Origin: CADEED01 sp020442965
Lineage (GTDB): Bacteria; Pseudomonadota; Gammaproteobacteria; Steroidobacterales; Steroidobacteraceae
NCBI GenBank assembly: GCA_041395525.1
Contig: JAWLAH010000004.1
Location: 205,034 to 269,033, forward strand
Direction: 5' to 3'
DNA: 64,000 bases
The notes beneath the pieces are model-generated. The model was not told the DNA's origin. It was given only the letters and a program-made list of their open reading frames with translations, and did no database searches. This document shows, piece by piece, positions 1 to 8,696 of this stretch (its first letter is position 1; every line of letters starts with the position of its first letter). A program made the position numbers and the translations under genes.

Positions 1-60
1 CTCCCACGGGCCCCTTGCGCCTATCATGGACGCTTGTATCGCCGTACGGTAGCCGAGGAT

Positions 61-1320
61 ATGTCCGTCATTCGCAGAGCCAGCATCGCCGTCTCGATTG
101 GCAAGGTGCGCGTCGGCGGTACCGCGCCGATCATGGTGCAGTCGATGACTAACACCGACACCGCCGATGTCGAAGGTACCGCTCAACAAGTCAAGGCGCT
201 GGCGCGCGCCGGCTCCGAGGTCGTGCGCATCACGGTGAATTCCGATGCCGCCGCCGCCGCTGTCGCACCGATCGTCGACCGTCTGGCGCAACTCAGTGTC
301 GACGTACCGCTGGTCGGGGATTTTCATTTCAATGGCCACAAGCTGCTGCGGGATCACCCGGATTGTGCCCACGCACTCGCCAAGTACCGGATCAACCCAG
401 GCAACGTCGGCCGGGGCTCGAAACGCGATCCACAATTTGCCGACATGATCGAGATCGCGTGCCGCCACGGCAAGACGGTTCGAATCGGCGTGAACTGGGG
501 CAGCCTCGATCAAGCGCTCCTAACACGACTGATGGATGAGAACTCGCGCGTCGCGCAGCCCTTGTCCGCCACTGACGTGATGCGTGAAGCCGTCGTCACG
601 TCGGCACTCGAGAGCGCAGCACGCGCCGTTGAACTCGGCCTGGCGCACGACAAGATCATTCTCTCGGCCAAGGTCAGCGGCGTGCAGGATCTGATTGCCA
701 TCTACAGGAGTTTGGCGACGCGCTGCGACTATCCACTGCATCTTGGACTGACAGAAGCCGGTATGGGTTCCAAAGGCATCGTCGCCTCGACCGCCGGGAT
801 GGCGGTACTGCTGCAGGAAGGCATCGGCGACACGATCCGCGTCTCCCTCACACCCGAGCCCGGCGGTGATCGCACCCAGGAAGTGATCGTCGCTCAGGAA
901 ATCCTGCAGACCATGGGCCTGCGTTCATTCACGCCGATGGTTGTCGCCTGCCCCGGTTGCGGCCGAACGACCAGCACGTATTTTCAGGAACTGGCGCGGT
1001 CGATTCAATCGCACATCCGGCATCGCATGCCGCAATGGCGCGCGCAATTCACGGGCGTCGAGGATATGACGGTCGCTGTAATGGGCTGCGTCGTGAACGG
1101 TCCTGGCGAGAGCAAACACGCCAACATCGGTATTTCCCTGCCTGGCACGGGCGAACGGCCGGTAGCGCCGGTCTATGAGGACGGCGCGAAGACCGTGACG
1201 CTCAAGGGCGAGCGTATCGCAGCCGAATTTCAGGAATTGGTGGAGCGGTACGTCGAACGCACTTACGTCCGACGTACCGTCGCAGCGTCACAACCGGCAG
1301 CGAGCGAGGTGGTATCATGA
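61..1320 (+). CDS. ispG: 4-hydroxy-3-methylbut-2-enyl diphosphate synthase (flavodoxin/ferredoxin)
   Basis: IspG/GcpE reductively converts methylerythritol cyclodiphosphate to HMBPP, the penultimate step of the MEP isoprenoid pathway, using a 4Fe-4S cluster. The N-terminal barrel carries the family stretch APIMVQSMTNTDT. The cluster ligands are visible as CPGC (C297, C300) and GCVVNGPGE (C343, with E350 as the expected fourth ligand). I start at ATG 61, giving 419 residues, because GAGG lies just upstream; the frame is open back to a TTG at 34. The stop overlaps the phhB start as ATGA, so the two are probably translationally coupled. The length is slightly above the E. coli protein, as in other long proteobacterial forms. 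Confidence 0.95.
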   Translation: MSVIRRASIAVSIGKVRVGGTAPIMVQSMTNTDTADVEGTAQQVKALARAGSEVVRITVNSDAAAAAVAPIVDRLAQLSVDVPLVGDFHFNGHKLLRDHPDCAHALAKYRINPGNVGRGSKRDPQFADMIEIACRHGKTVRIGVNWGSLDQALLTRLMDENSRVAQPLSATDVMREAVVTSALESAARAVELGLAHDKIILSAKVSGVQDLIAIYRSLATRCDYPLHLGLTEAGMGSKGIVASTAGMAVLLQEGIGDTIRVSLTPEPGGDRTQEVIVAQEILQTMGLRSFTPMVVACPGCGRTTSTYFQELARSIQSHIRHRMPQWRAQFTGVEDMTVAVMGCVVNGPGESKHANIGISLPGTGERPVAPVYEDGAKTVTLKGERIAAEFQELVERYVERTYVRRTVAASQPAASEVVS

Positions 1321-1652
1321 ACTCACTAACGACCCAGAAATGCGTTCCGTGCGAGGGCGGCGTGACGCCGCTCACTCGCGAAGCTGCCGCAGCGCTCATG
1401 AACAAGCTGCATCCGCACTGGCGCCTCGCGGAGGACAGCAGCGAAATCCGCCGGACCTTCAGCTTCCCGGATTTTTTTCACACGATGAGCTTCGTCAACG
1501 CGCTGGCGCATATCGCCAATAGCGAAGATCACCATCCGGACCTCGAGATCGGCTATAACTACTGCCGCGTGCGCTACCAGACACACGCGATCAACGGCCT
1601 GCACGACAACGATTTCATCTGCGCGGCGAAGATCGATCAGCTACCGGTTTAG
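1317..1652 (+). CDS. phhB: Pterin-4a-carbinolamine dehydratase
   Basis: This 111-residue protein belongs to the PCD/DCoH family, which dehydrates 4a-hydroxytetrahydropterin to regenerate the cofactor of aromatic amino-acid hydroxylases. The active-site signature is visible as EDHHPDLEI near residues 64-72, with the later NYCRVRYQTH strand and the GLHDNDF segment. It overlaps ispG by four bases (ATGA) and its last 12 bases overlap the converging EamA gene. No phenylalanine hydroxylase gene is in the window, so a partner must lie elsewhere, or the enzyme may serve another pterin role. Confidence 0.93.
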   Translation: MNSLTTQKCVPCEGGVTPLTREAAAALMNKLHPHWRLAEDSSEIRRTFSFPDFFHTMSFVNALAHIANSEDHHPDLEIGYNYCRVRYQTHAINGLHDNDFICAAKIDQLPV

Positions 1653-2513
1653 GTCGCGCGCCTGCCGCAACAGCAGCACACCGGCCGCGATCACGATGCC
1701 GGCGCCGAGTAAGGTGCGCAGCTGCGGTGCCTTGCCCCACACCGATAGATCGATCAGCACGCCCCAGACCAGGGCAGTGTATTCGAGCGGCGCAACACTC
1801 GCCGCGGGCGCGCGTTGGAATGCGACCGTCACACAATACTGAGCGATCGTGCCGAACACGGCGATCGCCGCGAGGATCGGCCAGTCGACAGAGCGAATCG
1901 GCAGCCAACCTGGCGCAGCTAGCGCAAGCGCACCGAACGCCATCACCAGAATCAGCCAGAACATCATTGAATGGGTACTGTCCGTACGGCCGATCACTTT
2001 CACCAGCACGGCTGTCAACGCGTATGCCACAGCGGTACCCAGTATCGCCAGGCCGCCCAGGCTCACGAAGCCCGTGCCACGCGGATTGAGCGCAACCAGT
2101 ACTCCCACAAATCCGATCGCAACGGCCAGCCACTGCGCCCGGACGACCCGCTCACCTAACAATACGACCGACAGAGTGGTGACGATCAACGGCGCCACGA
2201 AGAAAATCGAATAAGTTTCGGCGAGGCCCAGGGTCTTGAGGCCAAAGCTGAAGAGCACCATCATGGCGACCGACAGCACACCACGGAGCAGTTGCAACGC
2301 CCAGCGAATGCGGATGAGTTGCCAGAACCCGCCCGCCCACAGACTCCAGACCAGCACCACCGGGAGTGAAACGAGCCCACGCAATGCCGCCACCTGCGAC
2401 GGCGAGTAGTGGGCTACTAACAGCTTCAAGCAGGCGTCGAGCACCGCGAATGCCGCGACAGCGACGAGCATCGCGGCCATTCCGGCCAGTTTGCCATTTT
2501 GAATGCCGAACAT
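1641..2513 (-). CDS. EamA/DMT-superfamily transporter
   Basis: This 290-residue protein is almost entirely hydrophobic, with about ten predicted transmembrane helices in two five-helix EamA repeats. Recognisable segments are the first helix ending AVLDACLKLL and the repeat-1 end ETYSIFFVAPLIVTTLSVVLL with GERV, a hallmark of drug/metabolite exporters of the RhaT/YdcZ type. It should sit in the inner membrane and move a small metabolite, but the substrate cannot be read from sequence. It converges on phhB with a 12-base overlap and no obvious terminator between them. Confidence 0.85.
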   Translation of the reverse strand: MFGIQNGKLAGMAAMLVAVAAFAVLDACLKLLVAHYSPSQVAALRGLVSLPVVLVWSLWAGGFWQLIRIRWALQLLRGVLSVAMMVLFSFGLKTLGLAETYSIFFVAPLIVTTLSVVLLGERVVRAQWLAVAIGFVGVLVALNPRGTGFVSLGGLAILGTAVAYALTAVLVKVIGRTDSTHSMMFWLILVMAFGALALAAPGWLPIRSVDWPILAAIAVFGTIAQYCVTVAFQRAPAASVAPLEYTALVWGVLIDLSVWGKAPQLRTLLGAGIVIAAGVLLLRQARDLNR

Positions 2514-2572
2514 TCGCGCATTGTATGCGCTGGCCCGTTAGTCGGTTAACCTGTGCTGGGCAAATCCACGAC

Positions 2573-3328
2573 TTAGATAACGATCGGCGAAAAGACCAGC
2601 AATTGCATCGGTGTGTAGCCATCGGGCCAACGGCCGCTCAACTCGATCAACAGCCGCTCGTCGCGAGCCGTTGCGTGGGATTCATTGGCGAGTAGCTCGA
2701 CCCGCAGCGACAGTCCGGAGCGCCACACGGGGACCAACTCCGCAACCAGGAACTCTGGCAGCCAGTCGATGAACTCGCCGTTCGCGGTCACTATTTCGAC
2801 CCGCCGGCGCTTACCACCGTCCGCTTGCACCAGGTTGACACGTAGCAACTGGCCGACCGTTAACGCGCCGATCGGCGGCGCGCTGCGCGCCGGCCCGGGC
2901 GTGAAAAACCGGCAACGGAACGCCCCTTCGTGGTCGCCGCGCAAACTTGGTACGGTGACTAACATTTGTGGCGTGTGCAGGCGCGTGGGTACCGCCAGCA
3001 TGCTCAAGAAATCGGCGGCATCGAGGTCCAAACGCCGCGCGCGCAATGCGGCGCGCAAATCATCCGCGCGGTGCAGGTCGAGCGCCGCCAAAAACACCGG
3101 GAACAGCGTCTTGGACTGGTAGCGTTGTGTGAGATTGGGCAGCCCCGGCAACGGGACGACGTGCGTACGTGCGCCGAGATGCAGAGCCCCGCAAGTGTAA
3201 CCGAAGACATAACGGCCGTTACTGAACGAGAGCTCTCCAACCGGCACCATGCGGCCGAGATGCTCGGTGACAACGTAAACCGAACGCTTGTCGGCGCCGG
3301 TTGCCACCGACACGTGACTGCTGCGCAT
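2573..3328 (-). CDS. HIRAN-domain protein (stand-alone)
   Basis: This 251-residue soluble protein shows the layout I associate with bacterial stand-alone HIRAN proteins. An N-terminal HipA-N-like region has VGELSFSNGRYVFGYTCGAL (about residues 31-50) followed by PLPGLPNLTQRYQSKTLFPVF. A later LTVGQLLRVNLVQADGG segment leads into the HIRAN-like core near FIDWLPEFLVAELV. The C-terminal WPDGYTPMQLLVFSP closes it. HIRAN domains recognise DNA ends or stalled structures when fused to helicases; the role of free ones is unknown. A GAGAG lies just before ATG 3328. It follows the ubi operon by 60 bases and could be its last gene. Confidence 0.6.
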   Translation of the reverse strand: MRSSHVSVATGADKRSVYVVTEHLGRMVPVGELSFSNGRYVFGYTCGALHLGARTHVVPLPGLPNLTQRYQSKTLFPVFLAALDLHRADDLRAALRARRLDLDAADFLSMLAVPTRLHTPQMLVTVPSLRGDHEGAFRCRFFTPGPARSAPPIGALTVGQLLRVNLVQADGGKRRRVEIVTANGEFIDWLPEFLVAELVPVWRSGLSLRVELLANESHATARDERLLIELSGRWPDGYTPMQLLVFSPIVI

Positions 3329-3388
3329 GAACTCTCGGATTTCTCACAAATGTGGACCCGAGAGTGTGTCTCATTGGCGACAGTTCTC

Positions 3389-4615
3389 TCAGCGAGCAGC
3401 GCGCGGCAACTCGCCACTGGCGCCGAGCGCGCGCTCGACCAGCAGGCGCTTCGACAGCGCGCTGCGACCTACGATGGGCAGCGCACGCTGTGCGAGCGCT
3501 GCAATCGGACCGTGCCCGCGTGCCAAGAAGCGGTTGAAACCATCCATCGCCGCACTAACGAGCTGCGCCTCGCTGCGGCGCCAGCGCTCGTAGCGGCGCA
3601 AAATGCGCATCGCGCCTATATCCTCACCCTCGCGGGTCGCATCCTGCAGCACCTGGACAAGAGCGGCAGCGTCCAGCACGCCAAGATTGACGCCCTGCCC
3701 TGCGAGCGGATGCACGACGTGAGCCGCATCACCCACGAGTGCCACTCGTTCGCGGACATAATCGTCCGCTAGCTGTTTACCAAGATCGAACACTGCGCGA
3801 TCCGAGGCAAGCGTCAAGGATCCGAGAACATCGTCGGAATCCTGGGTCAACTCACGCGCAAATTCCTGCGGCGCGAGCGCCATCAATCGATCGGCCCGCT
3901 CGATCGGCACTGACCAGACGATTGACGATCGACCGTCGGCCAACGGCAATAAGGCGAGGGTCCCATCGCCCAGGAAGCGCTGCCAAGCAGTGCGCTCGTG
4001 AGCGCGCGCAGACGTGACGACGGCAACAATCGCGCGCTGCGAGTAATCCGCCGTACTCACGCCGAGATCGGCGAGTGTTCGGACCTGCGAACGACCACCG
4101 TCCGCTCCAACGACCAGGCGCGCGCACAGCCTTGCATCATCCGTCGCGACGGCAACGCCTTGCCTGTCAAAGCCCAGTGACCGTAGCGACCCGGCGTGAA
4201 ACACCACTCCCGCATCGCACGCGGCGCGATACAACGCCCATTGCAGTACACGATTCTCGACGATATGGCCCAGGTTGGGCTCACCGCACTCGTCTGCCGC
4301 GAAAGTCAGTGCATCGGCGCTGCGCGGCGGCACGCTCGCATGCCAAACGATCATGCGCTCGTACGGGCTCAAGCGCCGCGCCCCCACCGCGGGCCATGCT
4401 CCGGCTCGCAGCAAGACCTTCTCGGTGCCGCGCGCCAGCGCAAATACTCTGAGGTCGATGGAATCGTCGGCGCGACTCTCTGGCGGCGGTCGCCGGTCGA
4501 GCAGCGCGATGCGTGTTGGGGGGACGACGCCCTCCGCCGCCAGCAAGGCAGCTACACAACAGCCGACGGGGCCCGCGCCAACTATGACAATGTCGTAGCG
4601 TGTAGTTAGCGTCAT
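3389..4615 (-). CDS. ubiI: FAD-dependent UbiH/UbiI/COQ6-family hydroxylase
   Basis: This 408-residue flavoprotein hydroxylase belongs to the aerobic ubiquinone pathway. It carries the Rossmann motif GAGPVG (residues 13-18), the DG motif VVGADGGRSQVR (168-179) and the FAD ribose-binding GDAAHVVHPLAGQGVN (from 295). Position after ubiH in a ygfB-pepP-ubiH operon points to UbiI/VisC (C5 hydroxylase). Sequence alone separates UbiI, UbiF and UbiM poorly, but coq7 at 15014 supplies the C6 step usually done by UbiF. Its start overlaps the ubiH stop by four bases (ATGA). Confidence 0.85.
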   Translation of the reverse strand: MTLTTRYDIVIVGAGPVGCCVAALLAAEGVVPPTRIALLDRRPPPESRADDSIDLRVFALARGTEKVLLRAGAWPAVGARRLSPYERMIVWHASVPPRSADALTFAADECGEPNLGHIVENRVLQWALYRAACDAGVVFHAGSLRSLGFDRQGVAVATDDARLCARLVVGADGGRSQVRTLADLGVSTADYSQRAIVAVVTSARAHERTAWQRFLGDGTLALLPLADGRSSIVWSVPIERADRLMALAPQEFARELTQDSDDVLGSLTLASDRAVFDLGKQLADDYVRERVALVGDAAHVVHPLAGQGVNLGVLDAAALVQVLQDATREGEDIGAMRILRRYERWRRSEAQLVSAAMDGFNRFLARGHGPIAALAQRALPIVGRSALSKRLLVERALGASGELPRAAR

Positions 4616-5853
4616 GGCTCGATCGGGAGGCCGCGCACCAGCCGTGGCATGCGGCCTGCAAAACCCCAGCTCACGCGTGACATGGCGGTCTTCGCCCCGG
4701 GTAGCAGATCGAACAACAAGAGCCCGAGATTGCGCGCTGTCGCGAAGCCCGGCCGATCGTCGGCAAACAACTTGATCAGACTATCGGTGAAACGCGTCAT
4801 GCCGCGTCGATCCCGCGCGCGCCAGTCGGAAAACTGCTGCAATACTGCCTGTGCACCAGGGTCGTCGATCCGTTGCGCGAGAATTTCGGCCAGTGTTGTC
4901 GCATCCCGCAATCCGAGGTTGAAGCCTTGACCGGCGACCGGGTGCAGCGCCTGCGCGGCATTGCCAATCAGCGCCGTTCGCATTGCTATCGTGGCATCCG
5001 CACGCGTCAGCTTGAGTGGATAGGAGCCGCGCCGCCCAACTCGCACCAACCGACCCGCGCGCCAACCAAACGATTGCTGCAACTCACTCAAGAACAACTG
5101 GTCCGACAATCGCAGCACCTCAGCCGCACGTTCGGGCCGTAGCGACCAGACAACGGTATAGCTACCGTCCGGCAGCGGCAACACTGCGAGCGGGCCGGTG
5201 CGGGTGAAGCGTTCATACGCCGTACCGTCGTTAGATCGATCGGCCGCGATGTTGACGACGACGGCGACCTGGTCATAGTCCTCGACCTGGGCGGTCAACC
5301 CGCTCGCACTGCGCAACATCGATTGGGCACCGTCCGCGGCCACTGCCAGCGCACACGTCACAGCGCGCTTCCCCGCCGCACCCGTGTCAATCGTTAGCCG
5401 CACACGCTCGGGCGAGGTGTCGATCTGCACCGGCCGCGCAGGCGTCAGGACATCGAGGTGGCTCGCGCCGGCGACCGCGGTCCACAGTGCCCGACCGATG
5501 ATGCGATTCGGTACAACGTAACCAAACGCATCGATTCGCTGCTCTGCCGCGTCGAGTCGTGCGAAACCGTAGCGCCCCGCGTCCGACACGTGAATCGCCT
5601 TGATCGCGGCCGCGTGCGGTGCCATGTCGTGCCAGACTCCCAGCGCCTCGAATACCTGCCGACTGCCATTCCCGAGTGCGGTGGTCCGATCGTCGAAACT
5701 CGGTTGAACCGAGGAATCCGGGGCAACGCCTTCGATCAACAGCGCTCGCCAGGGCGTACCGCGCAGCGCCAAGGCGAAACTGGCGCCGACCATACCGCCG
5801 CCGACGATCACAATATCGTAGTCAGTCGTGCGAGCAGCGCCGGCAACGCTCAT
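4612..5853 (-). CDS. ubiH: 2-octaprenyl-6-methoxyphenol hydroxylase
   Basis: This 413-residue FAD monooxygenase matches E. coli UbiH along its length. It has GGGMVGA (18-24), the UbiH-typical IKAIHVSDAGRYGFARLDA, YERFTRTGPLAVLPLPDG (213-230), SFGWRAG, and the FAD motif with GN in place of GD, IGNAAQALHPVAGQGFNLG (from 296). UbiH hydroxylates C1 of the ring during aerobic ubiquinone synthesis at the inner membrane. Four-base overlaps on both sides (with pepP and ubiI) indicate one tightly coupled operon. Confidence 0.95.
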   Translation of the reverse strand: MSVAGAARTTDYDIVIVGGGMVGASFALALRGTPWRALLIEGVAPDSSVQPSFDDRTTALGNGSRQVFEALGVWHDMAPHAAAIKAIHVSDAGRYGFARLDAAEQRIDAFGYVVPNRIIGRALWTAVAGASHLDVLTPARPVQIDTSPERVRLTIDTGAAGKRAVTCALAVAADGAQSMLRSASGLTAQVEDYDQVAVVVNIAADRSNDGTAYERFTRTGPLAVLPLPDGSYTVVWSLRPERAAEVLRLSDQLFLSELQQSFGWRAGRLVRVGRRGSYPLKLTRADATIAMRTALIGNAAQALHPVAGQGFNLGLRDATTLAEILAQRIDDPGAQAVLQQFSDWRARDRRGMTRFTDSLIKLFADDRPGFATARNLGLLLFDLLPGAKTAMSRVSWGFAGRMPRLVRGLPIEP

Positions 5854-7178
5854 CTGCGCGACGCCATCAGCCGCTCGATCTCGTCCGGTTTTTTCGGTGC
5901 GTCCGCCGTCAATACCTCACAACCGTTCGGTGTGACGACCACATCGTCCTCGATGCGAATTCCGATCCCGCGGAATCGCGGCGCGACGCCCCGTAGACCC
6001 GGAGCAATGTAGATGCCCGGTTCGATCGTCAGGACCATGCCGGGCTCGAGCACGCGCCACTCATCGCCCACCTTGTAATCGCCGACGTCATGCACGTCGA
6101 GGCCTAACCAGTGGCCTGTACGATGCATGAAATATTTGCGATATGCCTGCTTCTGCTGCAATGGCGCTACGCGGCCCTTCAGCAATCCGAGCCGTATCAG
6201 CCCCTGCGTGACAACCTTGACCGCCGCGTCGTGCGGAGCGTTCCAGTGTGCGCCTGGTTTGACGGCGGCGATCGCTGCCTGATTGGCCTCGAGCACCACG
6301 TCGTAGACAGCCCGCTGCTGCCGCGAGAACTTGCCGTTGACGGGAAACGTGCGCGTGATATCCGACGCATAGCAGCCAACTTCACAACCCGCATCGATCA
6401 ACACGAGATCGCCGTCGCGCAGCGGCGCGTCATTCTCGTGATAGTGGAGAATGCAGCCGTTCGCGCCGCCGCCAACAATTGGGTAGTAGGACGTCTCACA
6501 ATGGTGGCGCCCGAACTCATGTAACAGTTCGGCCATCACCTCGTATTCGTTGCGCCCCGGCTTGACGAAGCGCATAGCCCGGACGTGTGCGCTGGCCGCA
6601 ACCCGCGCGGACTCGCGCATCAAGACGAGTTCGGCGCGCGTCTTGTACAGGCGCATATCGTGCAGCACGTGATCGAGCGCCACCATCTCCTGCGGCGCGT
6701 GACGCCCATCGCGCGCCTGAGTACGCAACCCGTTCACCCAACCGACGACGCGCTGGTCGAATTCCGGGTGTGTCCCCATCGCGTAGTACACGCGCGCCTG
6801 ATTCTCGAGCAGGCCCGGCAGGATTTCATCGATATCGCTGATCGGAAACGAGTCGTCGGCGGCAAAGTCCCGGGTTGCACCGGCGGGACCCGCGCGCTTG
6901 CCATCCCAGGTCTCCCGGTCGGGGTCGCGATCGCGCACGAACAGCAGATACTCACCGTGCGGTCTCCCGGGGACCAGCACTGCAACGGCTTCGGGCTCAC
7001 CGAACCCGGTCAGATAATGAAAATCACTGTCCTGACGATAAGGATAGTGAACATCGCTATTGCGAACACGCGCCGGTGCGGCCGGAACGATCGCGATCGA
7101 ATCGCGCCCCATCTGGCGCATCAGCGTGCGCCGGCGGCGAGCGTATTCTTCTTTAGGTAAGGAATGTCGGACGGCCAT
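5850..7178 (-). CDS. pepP: Xaa-Pro aminopeptidase P
   Basis: This 442-residue M24B 'pita-bread' metallopeptidase releases an N-terminal residue preceding proline. The N-terminal creatinase-like domain has SDFHYLTGFGEPEAV. The C-terminal domain keeps the dinuclear metal ligands in VLIDAGCEVGCYASDITRTF (two Asp), HWLGLDVHDVG (His), TIEPGIYI (Glu) and GIGIRIEDD (Glu). The usual MHGLSHWLG reads MHRTGHWLG here, but the metal-binding His is kept. It is the second gene of ygfB-pepP-ubiH-ubiI and overlaps ubiH by four bases. Confidence 0.96.
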   Translation of the reverse strand: MAVRHSLPKEEYARRRRTLMRQMGRDSIAIVPAAPARVRNSDVHYPYRQDSDFHYLTGFGEPEAVAVLVPGRPHGEYLLFVRDRDPDRETWDGKRAGPAGATRDFAADDSFPISDIDEILPGLLENQARVYYAMGTHPEFDQRVVGWVNGLRTQARDGRHAPQEMVALDHVLHDMRLYKTRAELVLMRESARVAASAHVRAMRFVKPGRNEYEVMAELLHEFGRHHCETSYYPIVGGGANGCILHYHENDAPLRDGDLVLIDAGCEVGCYASDITRTFPVNGKFSRQQRAVYDVVLEANQAAIAAVKPGAHWNAPHDAAVKVVTQGLIRLGLLKGRVAPLQQKQAYRKYFMHRTGHWLGLDVHDVGDYKVGDEWRVLEPGMVLTIEPGIYIAPGLRGVAPRFRGIGIRIEDDVVVTPNGCEVLTADAPKKPDEIERLMASRR

Positions 7179-7207
7179 CGAAATGCCATATGCACCAGCA
7201 GCGGAGC

Positions 7208-7768
7208 CTAATGCATGGTCGCATGCGGCTCCAACTGCGGATCGCGCCGTTCGGCGGCCAACTCTATGAAGAGCAACTGCGCCGCGACCCGCACAAACTC
7301 GACCACCTCGGCGAATGCCGCCTCATTGGTTTCGGCGTCCTCGCTGTCATCCACCGCAACCTGCGTGATCTGGCTGAAATCCGCGACGATCTCCTGCGCT
7401 TGCGGCGAAACGGAACCGGGATCCGGCATCGGACCGGAACCTAGGCCATAGAGGAAGCCCTGGCACCAGAGTCCCAACGCTGCGGTTCGGTCACCGAGAG
7501 CCACCTCGTCGCCTGGCAACAGCAGATCGAAACCTGACAGTGCGCTTCCGAGCGCCTGAACAGTGGCCTGGTATACCTCGCGCAGCGTCGCGGGTGCATC
7601 CGCGTCCGGCAGCTTGTCCGGCAAAATCTCGATGAGCCAGTCCCGCAATCGATACGTCGAGGAAACACAGAGCGCGCCGGCAAGCGTGCCGTGCGCCTCC
7701 GGGGCGTCGGGCAAGGCGCGCGCATCGTGCAGGGCATGGACGAATTGCTCGAAAGTCACCGGCAGCAT
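7208..7768 (-). CDS. ygfB: UPF0149 family protein YgfB
   Basis: This 186-residue acidic protein has the YgfB/UPF0149 signature: EAHGTLAGALC near residue 26, a central DRTAALGLWCQGFLYGLG, and the C-terminal EVVEFVRVAAQLLF. It is the first gene of the ygfB-pepP-ubiH-ubiI operon, as in enterics and pseudomonads. In Pseudomonas YgfB is known to influence beta-lactamase regulation; otherwise its function is unclear. I start at ATG 7768. An in-frame TTG at 7786 is possible, but a CATAAT hexamer ends six bases before the ATG, compatible with a very short or absent leader. Confidence 0.92.
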   Translation of the reverse strand: MLPVTFEQFVHALHDARALPDAPEAHGTLAGALCVSSTYRLRDWLIEILPDKLPDADAPATLREVYQATVQALGSALSGFDLLLPGDEVALGDRTAALGLWCQGFLYGLGSGPMPDPGSVSPQAQEIVADFSQITQVAVDDSEDAETNEAAFAEVVEFVRVAAQLLFIELAAERRDPQLEPHATMH

Positions 7769-7818
7769 CAGTGGATTATGCCGCAATTGCCCGCGCGGAT
7801 AGCGTGCGACTCCTATAA

Positions 7819-7848
7819 TTGACCGTCATCGGAATCGGACCCTATAGT
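7819..7848 (+). promoter_or_regulatory. Promoter of the zapA operon
   Basis: A -35 hexamer TTGACC (7819-7824) and a -10 hexamer TATAGT (7843-7848) are separated by 18 bases, each matching the sigma-70 consensus at five of six positions. The predicted start is near 7855, about 25 bases before ATG 7880. A second TATAAT at 7814-7819 has no convincing -35. Confidence 0.6.
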
Positions 7849-7879
7849 TCGACCTATACAAGACCATGAGCGAGCAACC

Positions 7880-8110
7880 ATGACCGAGCAGAACATCGCG
7901 AGCTTCGATACCGACCTCAAGCGCCTCGAATCGCGCGTCGATGAACTGCTGGTACAGCTCGCCGCCTTGCGTGAGGAGAATCACGCGCTGCGGCAGCGAC
8001 AGGAATCTTTGGCGCAGGAGCGCTCTGTGCTGGCCCAGAAGAACGACCAGGTCAGAGCGCGAGTCGAAGCGATGGTAGGCCGGCTCAAGACGATGGAGCA
8101 CTCGACATGA
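7880..8110 (+). CDS. TIGR02449 family coiled-coil protein
   Basis: This 76-residue protein is one continuous predicted coiled coil: heptads run through LKRLESRVDELLVQLAALRE and on through NHALRQRQESLAQERS. It corresponds to the small conserved family TIGR02449, found immediately upstream of zapA in many gammaproteobacteria. Its stop overlaps the zapA start as ATGA, so the two are likely translationally coupled. A cell-division-related role is inferred only from this linkage and the coiled-coil form. Confidence 0.85.
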   Translation: MTEQNIASFDTDLKRLESRVDELLVQLAALREENHALRQRQESLAQERSVLAQKNDQVRARVEAMVGRLKTMEHST

Positions 8111-8424
8111 GCAGTGAAGACGTGACCCGCGTCAGCGTGAAGATACTCGACAAGGAATACCACGTCGCGTGTCCACCCGAAGAACAGGCGGCGCTCAAGG
8201 AATCTGCCGACTACCTGCACCGCAAGATGCGAGAGATTCGCGACAGCGGCAAGATCATCGGCACGGATCGTATCGCCGTGATGGCGGCTCTCAATCTGGC
8301 GAACGATCTGCTGAAGGCGAAGAAGCAGGAAGTGCTCGTCGAAACCAACTTGCATGGACGAGTCCGCGGCATGCGCGAGCGCATCGAAACAGAATTGCAG
8401 AAAACGCGGCAGCTAGAGTTCTGA
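8107..8424 (+). CDS. zapA: Cell division protein ZapA
   Basis: ZapA is a small cytoplasmic protein that bundles FtsZ protofilaments at the Z-ring. The 105 residues show the N-terminal beta region VSVKILDKEYHVACPPEEQ, the conserved LKESADYLHRKMREIRDSG and RIAVMAALNLANDLL, and a C-terminal helix for tetramer coiled-coil formation. It overlaps the upstream TIGR02449 gene by four bases and is followed by the 6S RNA, the classical zapA-ssrS-ygfA order. Confidence 0.95.
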   Translation: MSSEDVTRVSVKILDKEYHVACPPEEQAALKESADYLHRKMREIRDSGKIIGTDRIAVMAALNLANDLLKAKKQEVLVETNLHGRVRGMRERIETELQKTRQLEF

Positions 8425-8501
8425 GCCCATATTTTGACTTGTGTCGCAATTCTCGCGTCACGTGGCGCTGTCTCAATCGCTCGTCCCGGTGTAGAGTCTC
8501 T

Positions 8502-8696
8502 TTGGCGTCACCTGCGGTGTTCGACAGTGAGTCGGGTTACCTCTCGACCGTAATTGAAACGCCCAGGGACATCTGCCTGATCGGCATAGCTGTGCAAGTC
8601 CGCTTAGAGCGGAAAGCCTTACTGGCCGTGGTGCGTCCCACCTGTTGCTCTGGTTCGAGAGCAACGATTTGCACCGGCATCTGCGGGTGACGCCTT
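8502..8696 (+). ncRNA. ssrS: 6S RNA
   Basis: Between zapA and the 5-FCL gene, where 6S RNA lies in gammaproteobacteria, about 195 bases fold into a long rod. The closing stem pairs GGCGTCACC (8504-8512) with GGTGACGCC (8686-8694), followed inward by TGCGGTG against CACCGGCA. Unpaired central segments would form the open-promoter-like bubble that binds sigma-70 RNA polymerase. A -10-like TAGAGT at 8492-8497 fits a start near 8502. Ends are estimated from the helix. The RNA reduces sigma-70 transcription in stationary phase. Confidence 0.85.

Noticed and set aside
7814..7819. Perfect TATAAT between ygfB and the TIGR02449 gene
   Set aside because: No acceptable -35 lies upstream on the plus strand. 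The TTGACC/TATAGT pair overlapping and following it is a better promoter.
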